The notes: generated by a model from the letters alone, not told the origin. 14,586 bases of DNA from G039029935 sp039029935 (GCA_039029935.1 JBCCFC010000182.1:1-14586), one strand, 5' to 3'. Positions 6,516 through 13,474 are shown, counted from the first letter of the stretch. Made by a program: numbers and translations.

Positions 6516-7193
6516 ATGGCATCTATTTTACAAAAGTTCTCAACGCTGATTTCAGCCAATCTGCATCACATGATGGACCAAGCGTTGAAGAGCAACAGTC
6601 CAGCGGTCATTGACCAGTACATTCGTCAGGTTGAGGACAATCTGGACGATTTGAACGACGCTGCCGCAACCGTTGGTGGTGAGGTCAAATCAATCCAGCG
6701 CAAGTTGGATGAGCACAAGCAAAAGGAAAATCAACTGGATCGTGCCATTGATGCCTTCTTGATGGAAGGCAATGAAGGCGCAGCGGTTGCCACGCAGAGC
6801 CGTCTGAACAGTGTTCAGCGTTTGGTAGAAACCTACGAAGGGCAGTTGGAACGTCAACAGGCAGAATTCCAAGAGCTTCTCGACGCCAAGGTTAAGCTGG
6901 AGGCACGTCTTGCCACCATGAAACAGGAACGTGATGAGTTGACTGCACTGCTTGAGCTTGCCAAGAGCAAAGAGAAGACCGTCAAGGTGATGGAAGGGTT
7001 GGATGACTTAAGCGGCATCGGCGATGACGACATCGGTCGTATTGGTGAAAGTATCCGTTCACGCTTAGACAAGGCGTCCACTGCCAGCGAGATGCGTGCC
7101 GCCAATTTGGATGCACAGCTAGATGATGTGCTGGAGAGTAGCATGCTCAACTCGCAATTGGCTGAACGCCGCAAGAAGTTAGGCTTGGACTAA
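6516..7193 (+). CDS. pspA: PspA/IM30 (Vipp1) family membrane-stress protein
   Basis: The 225-residue, almost wholly helical protein matches the PspA/IM30 family (usual length about 220-260). It starts with an amphipathic helix (residues 1-24, MASILQKFSTLISANLHHMM) that in this family docks on the inner leaflet of the membrane. A long charged coiled coil follows from about 25 to 155 (DQYIRQVEDNLDDLNDAAATV, QSRLNSVQRLVETYEGQLER). An acidic, glycine-containing break (GIGDDDIGRIGES) leads to the C-terminal helix ending AERRKKLGLD. Family members assemble into ESCRT-III-like rings that protect or remodel membranes under stress. The start is supported by AGGAGG 9 nt upstream. The next gene on the strand is a two-TM coiled-coil protein about 400 bp downstream, a plausible partner. 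No pspF or other psp regulator is nearby. Confidence 0.92.
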   Translation: MASILQKFSTLISANLHHMMDQALKSNSPAVIDQYIRQVEDNLDDLNDAAATVGGEVKSIQRKLDEHKQKENQLDRAIDAFLMEGNEGAAVATQSRLNSVQRLVETYEGQLERQQAEFQELLDAKVKLEARLATMKQERDELTALLELAKSKEKTVKVMEGLDDLSGIGDDDIGRIGESIRSRLDKASTASEMRAANLDAQLDDVLESSMLNSQLAERRKKLGLD

Positions 7194-7222
7194 TTATCGT
7201 CCTATCCGGCCAAAGAGTTAAC

Positions 7223-7249
7223 CGCAGGGAGCGCAGAGGGCGCAGAGCG
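7223..7249. repeat. Three 9-bp tandem units (CGCAGRGNG type)
   Basis: CGCAGGGAG, CGCAGAGGG and CGCAGAGCG follow one another exactly from 7223 to 7249, 30 bp after the pspA stop codon. The units are short and diverged. No function can be assigned. Confidence 0.6.
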
Positions 7250-7270
7250 TTTTAGCATATAGATAGTTTC

Positions 7271-7345
7271 ATCGTAGGTCATCGCTATCAGCGTGATGCT
7301 CTTGGTTTGACGAAGAGTGCCACACAGACAGCGATGACCTACGAT
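7271..7345. repeat. 75-bp element with 16-bp perfect terminal inverted repeat
   Basis: ATCGTAGGTCATCGCT (7271-7286) pairs perfectly with AGCGATGACCTACGAT (7330-7345). Inside are two smaller stems: ATCA-GCG-TGAT (7287-7297) and CTCTT (7299-7303) with AAGAG (7313-7317). The predicted fold is a three-way junction, the same plan as the unrelated-sequence repeats at 7401 and 7482. It could be a structured RNA in the pspA 3' region or a miniature mobile repeat. Confidence 0.65.
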
Positions 7346-7400
7346 TTGTTCATTCTAAAAAGTGTTCTGCATTCTTTGCGGTTAAATTTGTTTTCGCATA

Positions 7401-7467
7401 GGAAAGTATAAACCAGTATCACAGATTGGTTATCTGTGGCGCAGGTAGCCAACCTGCGATACTTTCC
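7401..7467 (+). repeat. Cloverleaf-like repeat, tandem copy 1
   Basis: The outer stem is GGAAAGTAT (7401-7409) with ATACTTTCC (7459-7467). Inside, one hairpin is CACAGAT-TGGTT-ATCTGTG (7420-7438) and, one base later, another is CGCAGGT-AGCCA-ACCTGCG (7440-7458). The first loop with its closing bases (TTGGTTA) can pair with the second (TAGCCAA) if one G-U pair is allowed. The copy repeats 81 bp downstream. No coding potential is credible despite an open frame on the minus strand. Confidence 0.8.
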
Positions 7468-7481
7468 ATTGTTCTCGCATA

Positions 7482-7548
7482 GGAAAGTATAAACCGGTAT
7501 CACAGATTGGCTATCTGTGACGTAGGTAGCCAACCTGCGATACTTTCC
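7482..7548 (+). repeat. Cloverleaf-like repeat, tandem copy 2
   Basis: The outer stem is GGAAAGTAT (7482-7490) with ATACTTTCC (7540-7548). The inner hairpins are CACAGAT-TGGCT-ATCTGTG (7501-7519) and CGTAGGT-AGCCA-ACCTGCG (7521-7539). Differences from copy 1 preserve pairing: CGCAGGT becomes CGTAGGT, leaving a G-U pair. Loop TTGGCTA is a perfect reverse complement of loop TAGCCAA, which would allow a 7-bp kissing interaction. It ends about 50 bp before the next gene. Confidence 0.8.
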
Positions 7549-7599
7549 ATTGTTTTTATCTAAATCTATCAAACCGTCAATCCATACATATATTTACAC

Positions 7600-8415
7600 A
7601 TGACTATTACACGTACTGATCTGCAAAACCAAGCCCAGAGCGCACTCGTTCAATATGCCATCTTCCGTTGGGAAACAGCCCTTGTATTGGCGTTAACCAT
7701 CATTCTCACCTTCCTGCTACCCAAACCCTTTGTGTGGTGGCCGCGCATAGGATGGCCACTGTTGGGCTTGGCGGGTGTTGGGTTATTGGTCTATTCGAGC
7801 TTGACTGACAGCGCCAACAACGAGAAGGTGTTGTTGCAGCTATTCCAAGAGCAGTTTAACCCTTATGCCATTGGTGACAAAGAACTGCGCAAAGATGTAG
7901 AGCAGGCGTTAGAATATCAAGAGCGTATTGAAGATCAGATTGCGCAGCAGAAGTCAGGATTGATGCGAGACCGTCTTGAAGATACAGCGGGGCAAATTTT
8001 TGATTGGGTCACTAACATCTATCAGCTTGCAAAACGGATTGATATATATCGCTCCGATGAAATATTGGCGCGAGATTTAAACGCCTTGCCTCATGAGATG
8101 CAGGAATTACGAGAGCAATTGGAAGGCGAACGCAATTTTGATATCAAAGACCAAATTGAGAAAGTGCTTGCCACGAAGCAAACACAATTGAAGTCGATGA
8201 ACGAGTTGCGAGACCGGATGACACAAGCGCATTTGCAACTGGACCAGAGTGTTGCCTCCCTCGCCACAATATACAGCCAAGTGCAGTTGATTGATGCACA
8301 GAGCGTCGGCAGTGATCGTGCGGAACGGCTGCAGGACGATATCCGTGAGCAGGTTGCACGGCTAAATGATTTGGTTGAGAGTATCAATGAGGTGTATGAC
8401 CATACGTCATTGTAA
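7600..8415 (+). CDS. Two-TM membrane protein with long coiled-coil domain, unknown function
   Basis: The family is not recognised by name. The 271-residue protein has two hydrophobic segments near the N-terminus, at about residues 25-41 (ETALVLALTIILTFLLP) and 50-68 (IGWPLLGLAGVGLLVYSSL), joined by a short loop with PFVWWPR. The remaining 200 residues are strongly helical and charged with coiled-coil character (about 95-125 and 160-265). Both ends are therefore probably cytoplasmic, with a membrane-anchored coiled coil. It follows pspA on the same strand, separated by about 400 bp of repeats, and is closed by a strong terminator. A role as a membrane anchor or partner for PspA is suggested only by this adjacency and the shared coiled-coil build. 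The ATG lacks a clear ribosome-binding site; the first in-frame Met fits the membrane topology. Confidence 0.8.
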   Translation: MTITRTDLQNQAQSALVQYAIFRWETALVLALTIILTFLLPKPFVWWPRIGWPLLGLAGVGLLVYSSLTDSANNEKVLLQLFQEQFNPYAIGDKELRKDVEQALEYQERIEDQIAQQKSGLMRDRLEDTAGQIFDWVTNIYQLAKRIDIYRSDEILARDLNALPHEMQELREQLEGERNFDIKDQIEKVLATKQTQLKSMNELRDRMTQAHLQLDQSVASLATIYSQVQLIDAQSVGSDRAERLQDDIREQVARLNDLVESINEVYDHTSL

Positions 8416-8428
8416 CGGTAAAAAAATG

Positions 8429-8464
8429 AAAAGGGGATGATGCCAAGAGGTATCATCCCCTTTT
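8429..8464 (+). terminator. Strong intrinsic terminator
   Basis: GGGGATGATGCC (8433-8444) pairs with GGTATCATCCCC (8449-8460) around loop AAGA, with one G-U pair. TTTT follows directly, then CTCTTG. Four A residues precede the stem, so the hairpin could also terminate in the reverse direction. It begins 14 bp after the stop codon of the coiled-coil membrane protein. Confidence 0.92.
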
Positions 8465-8671
8465 CTCTTGTTCCACATGTAGTAATTTTGCTGTAAAAAG
8501 ACGAGACGTCAAACAGTACGCACAACGATTACGCCTCTTTCCTCTATTTGCTGTCGAACATAGACAGATATATAGGGTTTCTTACTAGACATATACTTCT
8601 TGATTAATATTCAGGCAACGAATAGCCTTTGTCAGCCAATAACGCAAAAGCTCGCGCCTTGCGTAGCATTA
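8465..8671. other. Non-coding stretch, nothing recognised
   Basis: No gene, strong palindrome or tandem repeat was seen between the terminator and the MITE-like element. One minus-strand frame of 21 codons (8604-8669) has no support. Confidence 0.5.
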
Positions 8672-8819
8672 GAGTTGTTCGGAAATAAGATGGCTGTCGG
8701 AATTATTTCATATATGCAATGTGGATCAAATTCATAAATCGCTTTGCATAGCGCGATATGACAATATTAATGTATTAAATTGAACCCAAAGTTGCATTAG
8801 GCTTAATTCCGAACAAGTC
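8672..8819. mobile_element. 148-bp MITE-like element
   Basis: The terminal inverted repeats are 18 bp: 8672-8689 (GAGTTGTTCGGAAATAAG) and the reverse complement of 8802-8819 (GACTTGTTCGGAATTAAG), with 16 of 18 positions matching. The A/T-rich interior has no open frame of note. This looks like a non-autonomous element or the joined ends of a deleted insertion sequence. No clear target duplication was found. Confidence 0.55.
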
Positions 8820-8822
8820 TAG

Positions 8823-8880
8823 TGGGTCGGTGGGTCGGAGACCGTTTACCGAATACTGATCTACCGAATACCGACCTACC
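8823..8880 (+). repeat. Strand-switching tandem repeat, short version
   Basis: Two 8-bp units TGGGTCGG (8823-8838) are followed by 15-bp units of the CTACCGAATACCGAC type: one diverged copy to 8860, one exact copy at 8861-8875, and CTACC. The same two unit types in the same order make up the longer array at 12009-12130. It ends 7 bp before the ribosome-binding site of the Rieske gene, so it would lie in that gene's 5' leader if transcription begins upstream. Confidence 0.75.
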
Positions 8881-8898
8881 TTCAAATGGAGGAGAGAA

Positions 8899-9339
8899 AT
8901 GGCGAAATACATCGTGGCGACGGTGGACGAGATTCCAGTTGGTGAGCGCAAGGTGGTACATGTCGGTGGCCGCCCTGTGGGGATTTTTAACATTGATGGG
9001 GCCTATTTTGCGCTGCGCAATCAGTGTCCACATCAGGGAGGACCGCTTTGCCAAGGCCGATTATCGGGGCTGATTGAGGCCACCAAGCCGGGCGAATTTC
9101 ATTACAGCCGCGCCAATGAAATTGTGCGCTGTCCTTGGCATGGCTGGGAGTTTGACATTCGGACAGGGCTGTCGTGGGTGGACCCAACCAAGATGCGGGT
9201 ACGAAGTTATGAAGTATCTGTGGCTGACGGTGCGGAGATTGCCGAGCAGTCCGGCAGTGGTGAACGGCAAAAGGGTCCGTATGTGGCGGAGACCTATGAG
9301 GTTTCTGTGGAAGAGCAATATATTGTTGTGAATATATGA
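8899..9339 (+). CDS. Rieske [2Fe-2S] protein
   Basis: This is a single-domain, soluble Rieske ferredoxin-like protein of 146 residues. The cluster ligands are visible as C43-P-H45 in CPHQGGPLC and C78-P-W-H81 in CPWHGWEFD, the canonical C-X-H and C-X2-H boxes. C51 is present, but the Rieske disulfide of bc1-type proteins is not evident. No signal peptide or membrane segment is seen, so it probably acts in the cytoplasm as an electron carrier or as the ferredoxin part of an oxygenase or reductase. The C-terminal half (RVRSYEVSV, TYEVSVEEQYIVVNI) forms the usual beta strands. The start is fixed by GGAGGAG at 8888-8894. The kinase-like gene begins 20 bp after its stop, indicating an operon. No oxygenase large subunit is in the window. 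Confidence 0.9.
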   Translation: MAKYIVATVDEIPVGERKVVHVGGRPVGIFNIDGAYFALRNQCPHQGGPLCQGRLSGLIEATKPGEFHYSRANEIVRCPWHGWEFDIRTGLSWVDPTKMRVRSYEVSVADGAEIAEQSGSGERQKGPYVAETYEVSVEEQYIVVNI

Positions 9340-9359
9340 GCGTTCCGTAGGGGTATAAA

Positions 9360-9998
9360 GTGAATTTGTCAATGCCAGAACGAGAACACCATACGCCATT
9401 ACCGCTGTTCGTCCTGGTGGCTGGCAAGCCCGGCTCTGGCAAATCCACCCTCGCCAGAGAACTCGCTCGGGCAGAAAACCTTGGCCTGCCCCTATTGTCA
9501 CGCGATGCACTCAAGGCGGGTATGGTCGAAACATGGGTCTTTGCGCAACCGGAGACACCACGCAGTGAGATCGAAACCGATACATTGCGCTCAACGCTTG
9601 TCCCCAATTCGTTTGACCTCTTCTACAGCACCATTGCCCAGTGGTTACAAGCGGGTGTCAGCCTCATTGCTGAATATGGCTTTGACCACCGCTCCGAGCC
9701 AGACCTCAAGCCGCTGCTCGACATCGCCAACGTGGTGCATGTGCAGTGTGAGTGTCCCGATGAGGTCTGTCAACGGCGGTTTATGGAACGGGAGCAACGG
9801 GAGGGGCGCGTTCGTCCTGACCGTCTGGCCAACATGGCGACGCGAATTGCGCAGGGAACCGACCCCTGGAGTCGGTTCAGGACAATGTCACTTGCCATCC
9901 CCATGCTCCGCGTAAACACGCTGAATGGCTACGCCCCCACACTCAGCGAGATTACCGCTTTCTGTCATGAACACAGTATCAGAACGATGAACACATGA
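9360..9998 (+). CDS. P-loop kinase-like protein (AAA_33 type)
   Basis: This is a 212-residue P-loop NTPase of the zeta-toxin/AAA_33 kinase-like group. Walker A is GKPGSGKST (residues 22-30). A small-molecule-kinase pattern follows: LLSRDALKAGM with D49 positioned like a substrate or metal acidic residue, the hydrophobic strand GVSLIAEYGFDHRSE, the strand VVHVQCECP, and an arginine-rich lid-like segment (RRFMEREQREGRVRPDR). The predicted reaction is ATP-dependent phosphorylation of a small molecule. The substrate cannot be inferred. The start is taken as GTG at 9360 because AGGGG lies 6 nt upstream; ATG at 9372 would shorten it by four residues. It is 20 bp downstream of the Rieske gene in a likely two-gene operon and converges on the ABC importer operon. 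Confidence 0.8.
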   Translation: MNLSMPEREHHTPLPLFVLVAGKPGSGKSTLARELARAENLGLPLLSRDALKAGMVETWVFAQPETPRSEIETDTLRSTLVPNSFDLFYSTIAQWLQAGVSLIAEYGFDHRSEPDLKPLLDIANVVHVQCECPDEVCQRRFMEREQREGRVRPDRLANMATRIAQGTDPWSRFRTMSLAIPMLRVNTLNGYAPTLSEITAFCHEHSIRTMNT

Positions 9999-10025
9999 CA
10001 GAACCGCACGGTGAATGGTTGCCCA

Positions 10026-10070
10026 AAAAGTATCTCAGGTTGGCTACCTGAGCGTCGGGCGACGGCCCGA
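10026..10070 (-). repeat. Related cloverleaf-repeat fragment plus GC-rich hairpin
   Basis: The stretch from AAAAAGTATC through the hairpin CTCAGGT-TGGCT-ACCTGAG (10034-10052) closely matches the reverse complement of the right half of the repeats at 7401 and 7482. Only a few bases differ, and the two changes in the stem (CGCAGGT to CTCAGGT, ACCTGCG to ACCTGAG) are compensating. Two bases later a different hairpin, TCGGGC-GACG-GCCCGA (10055-10070), occupies the place of the other arm. The unit lies in the 155-bp gap between converging genes. The rest of that gap, to 10153, shows nothing else. Confidence 0.65.
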
Positions 10071-10153
10071 AAAACGTTCATCCTTCGTGGGATACCTCAT
10101 GCATGAATGTCTTCCTGAAAGTGTTTATGGGTAATTATTTCTGTGGATTCGCC

Positions 10154-11038
10154 TTACCCTTTTAAGCCCGTCATCGTAATGCCTTCAATAAAGTTGCGCT
10201 GCATCAGCAAGAAGATAATCAACACGGGCAAAAACATGATGCTGGCGCCCGCCATCTGTAGATGTGTTTGCGCAATATACTGCTCGGTAAAGCGCGACAT
10301 GGCGACGGATAACGTCCATAGCTCCTTGCTATTGATAATGATCAACGGCCACAAGAAGTCGTCCCAAGCGGCGAGAAAGGTGAAGATGGTCAACGCGGCG
10401 ATGGCAGGTTTGCAGAGTGGGAGCATGATTGCACCATAGATGTAGGGTTCCGACGCCCCGTCAATGCGCGCTGCTTCGAGGAGCGATTTGGGGATGCCGA
10501 GCATAAATTGGCGCATCAGAAAAATACCAAATGGTGTAATCATGGCTGGCAATATCAACCCCCAGTAGGTGTTGACCAACCCCAGCCGCGCCATCATGAT
10601 AAAGAGTGGAATCATGATCACCTGAAAGGGAATCATCAATGTCGATAGAATGATGATAAAGATGACCGTCCGTCCTGGAAATTCATAGCGTGCAAAGGCA
10701 AACCCAGCCATCGTGCTGGTAAGTAGTTGTAGAGCTGTAATCGTCAGGGCAACAAAGGCCGTGTTGACAAAGAAACGCCAGAAACCACCAGTCGTCCAGA
10801 CTTCCAGATAGTTGGCGGGTGAGTATTTGTCCGGTGCAAACCAAACAGGGGGCACTTTGATGACTTCGGACAGCGGCATCAATGAAGCTGAAAGCATCCA
10901 GACCAGTGGCAGTAACATCCAGATGCCACCAGCGGTCAGAATAATCAGGCCAATGATTTCACCAACGCTTGGTATGGGCCTAGAACGGTTTGCGGCTGGT
11001 GCAGATGGCATTGCTGGTGTTGTTGCGATTTGAGTCAT
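10154..11038 (-). CDS. Sugar ABC transporter permease, MalG/UgpE type
   Basis: This is the second inner-membrane permease of a CUT1-type carbohydrate importer (294 residues, usual about 270-300). Hydrophobic helices are seen at about residues 28-50, 90-112, 125-148, 158-176, 212-232 and 264-282. The cytoplasmic EAA loop that docks the ATPase reads EAARIDGASEPYIYGAIMLP, starting at E188. The C-terminus RNFIEGITMTGLKG is the characteristic ending of MalG-like subunits. A proline-rich cytoplasmic N-terminus (about 1-24) precedes the first helix. The ATG is only 6 nt beyond the stop of the partner permease, so the two are surely co-transcribed and probably translationally coupled. The substrate is not predictable beyond a sugar or sugar-like solute. 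No ATPase gene follows; a shared MsmX-like ATPase elsewhere is likely. Confidence 0.95.
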   Translation of the reverse strand: MTQIATTPAMPSAPAANRSRPIPSVGEIIGLIILTAGGIWMLLPLVWMLSASLMPLSEVIKVPPVWFAPDKYSPANYLEVWTTGGFWRFFVNTAFVALTITALQLLTSTMAGFAFARYEFPGRTVIFIIILSTLMIPFQVIMIPLFIMMARLGLVNTYWGLILPAMITPFGIFLMRQFMLGIPKSLLEAARIDGASEPYIYGAIMLPLCKPAIAALTIFTFLAAWDDFLWPLIIINSKELWTLSVAMSRFTEQYIAQTHLQMAGASIMFLPVLIIFLLMQRNFIEGITMTGLKG

Positions 11039-11044
11039 AAGAAT

Positions 11045-11977
11045 CTATCCGTACTCGATTTCTCGTTGGGTCAGTCGTAACTGAATGATTGTGATGACTA
11101 GGATCAGGAAAAAGAGCAAGAAGGCCAAGGCTGCCCCATCACCCAAATTATTGTAGCGAAAGGCTGTGGCGTAGATGTGATAGACCATCACGCGCGTTGA
11201 GTTGATTGGTCCACCTGCCTCGCCCTGTCGCGTAGTCATAATCACGGCGGGTGTAAATACTTGCAGTGAGCCAATCACACCTGTCACCGTAATGAAGACG
11301 ATGGTCGGGTTGAGCAGCGGAAATGTAATAAAACGAAAATTTTGCCAGCGATTGGCCCCATCAATGGTTGCTGCTTCATACATTTCACGTGGAATGCCTT
11401 GCAACCCTGCCAAAAAGAGGACCATGCTAAAGCCTAGCCCTTTCCAGATGGCGACAATAATAATCGCGGGCAATGCCCATGTCGGTGAGGCCAGCCACTT
11501 GATGCCTTTGATGCCAAAGAGTGATAGAAATTCGTTGACAAATCCCCAACGTGGTTCAAACATCCACACCCAGACAAAAGAAACCGCCACCCATGACGTA
11601 ATCACGGGGATAAAATAGACTGTGCGAAAAAATGTACGGAAGGGGAGTCCTTTCTGATTCATGACGAGGGCGAGTAATAACGCCAGCCCCATCCCGACGG
11701 GGACGACCCCGATGGTATAGATTAGTGTGTTCTGTAGGCTCTTGATCGTGAGTGGGTCTCTGATGGAATCAATATAATTACGAAAACCAATAAATGGCGT
11801 TGGCTGTGGAATGAGGCTCCAGTCATGCAGACTGATCCAAAAGGCAAATAGAATGGGGAAGACGATTAAGACGAGCAGGAAAAAAAATGCTGGCCCCAAA
11901 AATGCATAGGCCCACATGATTTCACGTTGCTGTAGCGGGCTGATTCGCTTGCGAGCAAACAGGCTTCTGGTTGTCAC
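11045..11977 (-). CDS. Sugar ABC transporter permease, MalF/UgpA type
   Basis: This is the first permease of the CUT1-type importer (310 residues). Transmembrane helices are visible at about 23-47, 84-106, 117-139, 168-190, 225-247 and 280-300. The EAA loop begins at E201 (EAATIDGANRWQNFRFITFP) and carries the conserved glycine. The periplasmic loop after helix 1 contains PFIGFRNYID, typical of MalF/UgpA members. The start is taken as GTG at 11977-11975, with an AAGGA-like sequence about 9 nt upstream. Later in-frame ATGs would begin near or inside the first helix. It pairs with the permease 6 nt downstream and with the binding protein upstream, from which it is separated by a 122-bp fold-back tandem repeat. 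Confidence 0.95.
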   Translation of the reverse strand: MTTRSLFARKRISPLQQREIMWAYAFLGPAFFFLLVLIVFPILFAFWISLHDWSLIPQPTPFIGFRNYIDSIRDPLTIKSLQNTLIYTIGVVPVGMGLALLLALVMNQKGLPFRTFFRTVYFIPVITSWVAVSFVWVWMFEPRWGFVNEFLSLFGIKGIKWLASPTWALPAIIIVAIWKGLGFSMVLFLAGLQGIPREMYEAATIDGANRWQNFRFITFPLLNPTIVFITVTGVIGSLQVFTPAVIMTTRQGEAGGPINSTRVMVYHIYATAFRYNNLGDGAALAFLLFFLILVITIIQLRLTQREIEYG

Positions 11978-12008
11978 GTTGGCTTTTCCTTTTTCACCAG
12001 TTTTTCAG

Positions 12009-12130
12009 TAGGTCGGTAGGTCAGTAGGTCAGTAGGTCAGTAGGTCGGTAGGTCAGCACCGAATACCGACCTACCGAATACCGACCTACCGAATACCGAC
12101 CTACCGAATACCGACCTACCGAATACCGAC
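12009..12130. repeat. Strand-switching tandem repeat inside the importer operon
   Basis: Six 8-bp units, TAGGTCGG or TAGGTCAG, run from 12009 to 12056. A partial unit (12057-12070) and four exact 15-bp units CTACCGAATACCGAC (12071-12130) follow. The left units are G-rich and the right units are C-rich and partly complementary (GGTCGGTA against TACCGA and CGACC), so RNA from either strand could fold back. The array fills nearly all of the gap between the binding-protein stop and the permease start. A shorter relative is at 8823-8880. Confidence 0.9.
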
Positions 12131-12139
12131 TCACCGATC

Positions 12140-13474
12140 CTAAACAGTATGATCCGCAATGACCTTATTCAAGTTGGCAACCATTGTGTCAAACGACTGC
12201 TCTGGGTCTTCGCCACCGATAACCACACGGTCACGACCATCACCCAGTTCCTTGACCCATTCGGCCCAGCCAACCCATTCCCACGGTGTTGCATATTCCA
12301 GCGAATCCATGCAGACAATGGCGTTGTCATCGGTGCGGAAGCGTTCGTCAGCACCCAATCCTGTAAAGCTTGGGAGGTCCCCAGCGACATCATTCCACAC
12401 AACCTGTGCATCCTCGTTGGTGCAGTAATGAACCCAACTCCACGCTGTCTCAGAGTGGTCTGCGGCCCAATTGCCCACGACCCACATCCAGTGTGAACCA
12501 CCTGTATAGTTCTGTTGACCCGCAGAGCGCGGTGCAAATGGCACAATGGTATATTCCAGGTCAGGTGCCTGCACCTGCAAGCCACCACGACTGACTGGAT
12601 GCCCAATTTCCATACCCACTTTGCCCAGTGCAAACCGTGATTGCCCGGCCAAGAACGAATCATCATCGGCTTCGCCAGAGAGGGTACAGAACCACTTAAA
12701 GGTCTCCAAAACCGCTGGATAATCTTGCCAAACCAACTCGTTGGTACTCTCATCTACCCACATGGTGCCGTCCTCTTCACGCTGTAGATATTGTTGGAAG
12801 AGAATGGTCTGCCACGCACTATAATAGCCCGTGTTACAGCCCACCTGGTCGGTCAGGCCATCGGTTTTCTTGGTCAAGGCCATCGCCTGTTCCATCATGT
12901 CGGCATGGTCAACATAAGGTGCGTTGACATCCAGCCCGGCCTCTTCATAGAGCGCATTGTTGCGGTACATGACAAGCGTCTGGGCATCCAGTGGTAGACC
13001 GTAATAGTCGCCACCCTTCTTGCCGCGCTGAACGGTCCATGGCAGATAGTCTTCCTCAATCGTCGCGCCTGAAACAACCAGATCATTCACAGGAATGATA
13101 TTGCCACCGGAAATGTACTCTTCCACCAAGCCCATTGGAATCTGGAAAATGTCTGGTGCGGAGCCAGCACCCGCAGCAACGCCTGATGCCAATTTACCCC
13201 AATAGTCCGACCAAGGAATCGATTGGAAGTCAATGGTAACATTCCCATTCTCGGCTTCAAATTGCGCCTTGAACTCTTCCACCGCCGCAGCACGGCCAGC
13301 AGAGTGATGTTGCCAATGGGCAAGCGTCAACCCTTCCGCAGCAGGAGCCTCACCACCGCCAGCGTCCGGCGAAGCGACAGGCGCACACGCGACTAATGCA
13401 GTGGCAGCAACACCTGCACCCACCAACCCCAAAAATTGGCGACGACTTAACCCTCGATTTACTGTCTGGTTCAT
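12140..13474 (-). CDS. Extracellular sugar-binding lipoprotein, Tat-exported
   Basis: This is the substrate-binding protein of a carbohydrate ABC importer (family 1 / MalE-UgpB fold, 444 residues). The N-terminus carries a twin-arginine signal, SRRQFLG (R11, R12), a hydrophobic stretch, and a lipobox ending LVAC with the lipidated cysteine at C30. An acidic/alanine-rich tether leads to the mature domain. Family hallmarks include LTLAHWQHHSAGRAAAVEEF near the start, TIDFQSIPWSDYWGKL, DIFQIPMGLVEEYISGGNI, YYGLPLDAQTLVMYRNNALY and GGSHWMWVVGNWAADHSETA. It captures a sugar or polyol outside the membrane and delivers it to the two permeases downstream. Tat export suggests folding before secretion. 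The ATG at 13474 has AGGAG 5 nt upstream. A perfect 19-bp palindrome lies about 44 bp upstream of the start. The ligand is unknown. Confidence 0.95.
   Translation of the reverse strand: MNQTVNRGLSRRQFLGLVGAGVAATALVACAPVASPDAGGGEAPAAEGLTLAHWQHHSAGRAAAVEEFKAQFEAENGNVTIDFQSIPWSDYWGKLASGVAAGAGSAPDIFQIPMGLVEEYISGGNIIPVNDLVVSGATIEEDYLPWTVQRGKKGGDYYGLPLDAQTLVMYRNNALYEEAGLDVNAPYVDHADMMEQAMALTKKTDGLTDQVGCNTGYYSAWQTILFQQYLQREEDGTMWVDESTNELVWQDYPAVLETFKWFCTLSGEADDDSFLAGQSRFALGKVGMEIGHPVSRGGLQVQAPDLEYTIVPFAPRSAGQQNYTGGSHWMWVVGNWAADHSETAWSWVHYCTNEDAQVVWNDVAGDLPSFTGLGADERFRTDDNAIVCMDSLEYATPWEWVGWAEWVKELGDGRDRVVIGGEDPEQSFDTMVANLNKVIADHTV

Noticed and set aside
7339..7572. 77-codon minus-strand open frame across the cloverleaf repeats
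   Set aside because: The protein is just the tandem DNA repeat translated twice. The changes between copies preserve base pairing, and no start signal is present.
8091..8525. 144-codon minus-strand open frame opposite the coiled-coil gene
   Set aside because: It is serine- and cysteine-rich shadow coding of the real plus-strand gene, and it crosses the terminator.
8604..8669. Short minus-strand frame containing LLADKGYS, as in some transposases
   Set aside because: It is only 21 codons long, with no continuation in other frames that would support a transposase remnant.
10055..10075. Intrinsic terminator for the kinase gene
   Set aside because: The GC-rich hairpin is followed by A residues, not T, on the plus strand. 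On the minus strand the T run precedes the stem, so neither direction fits.
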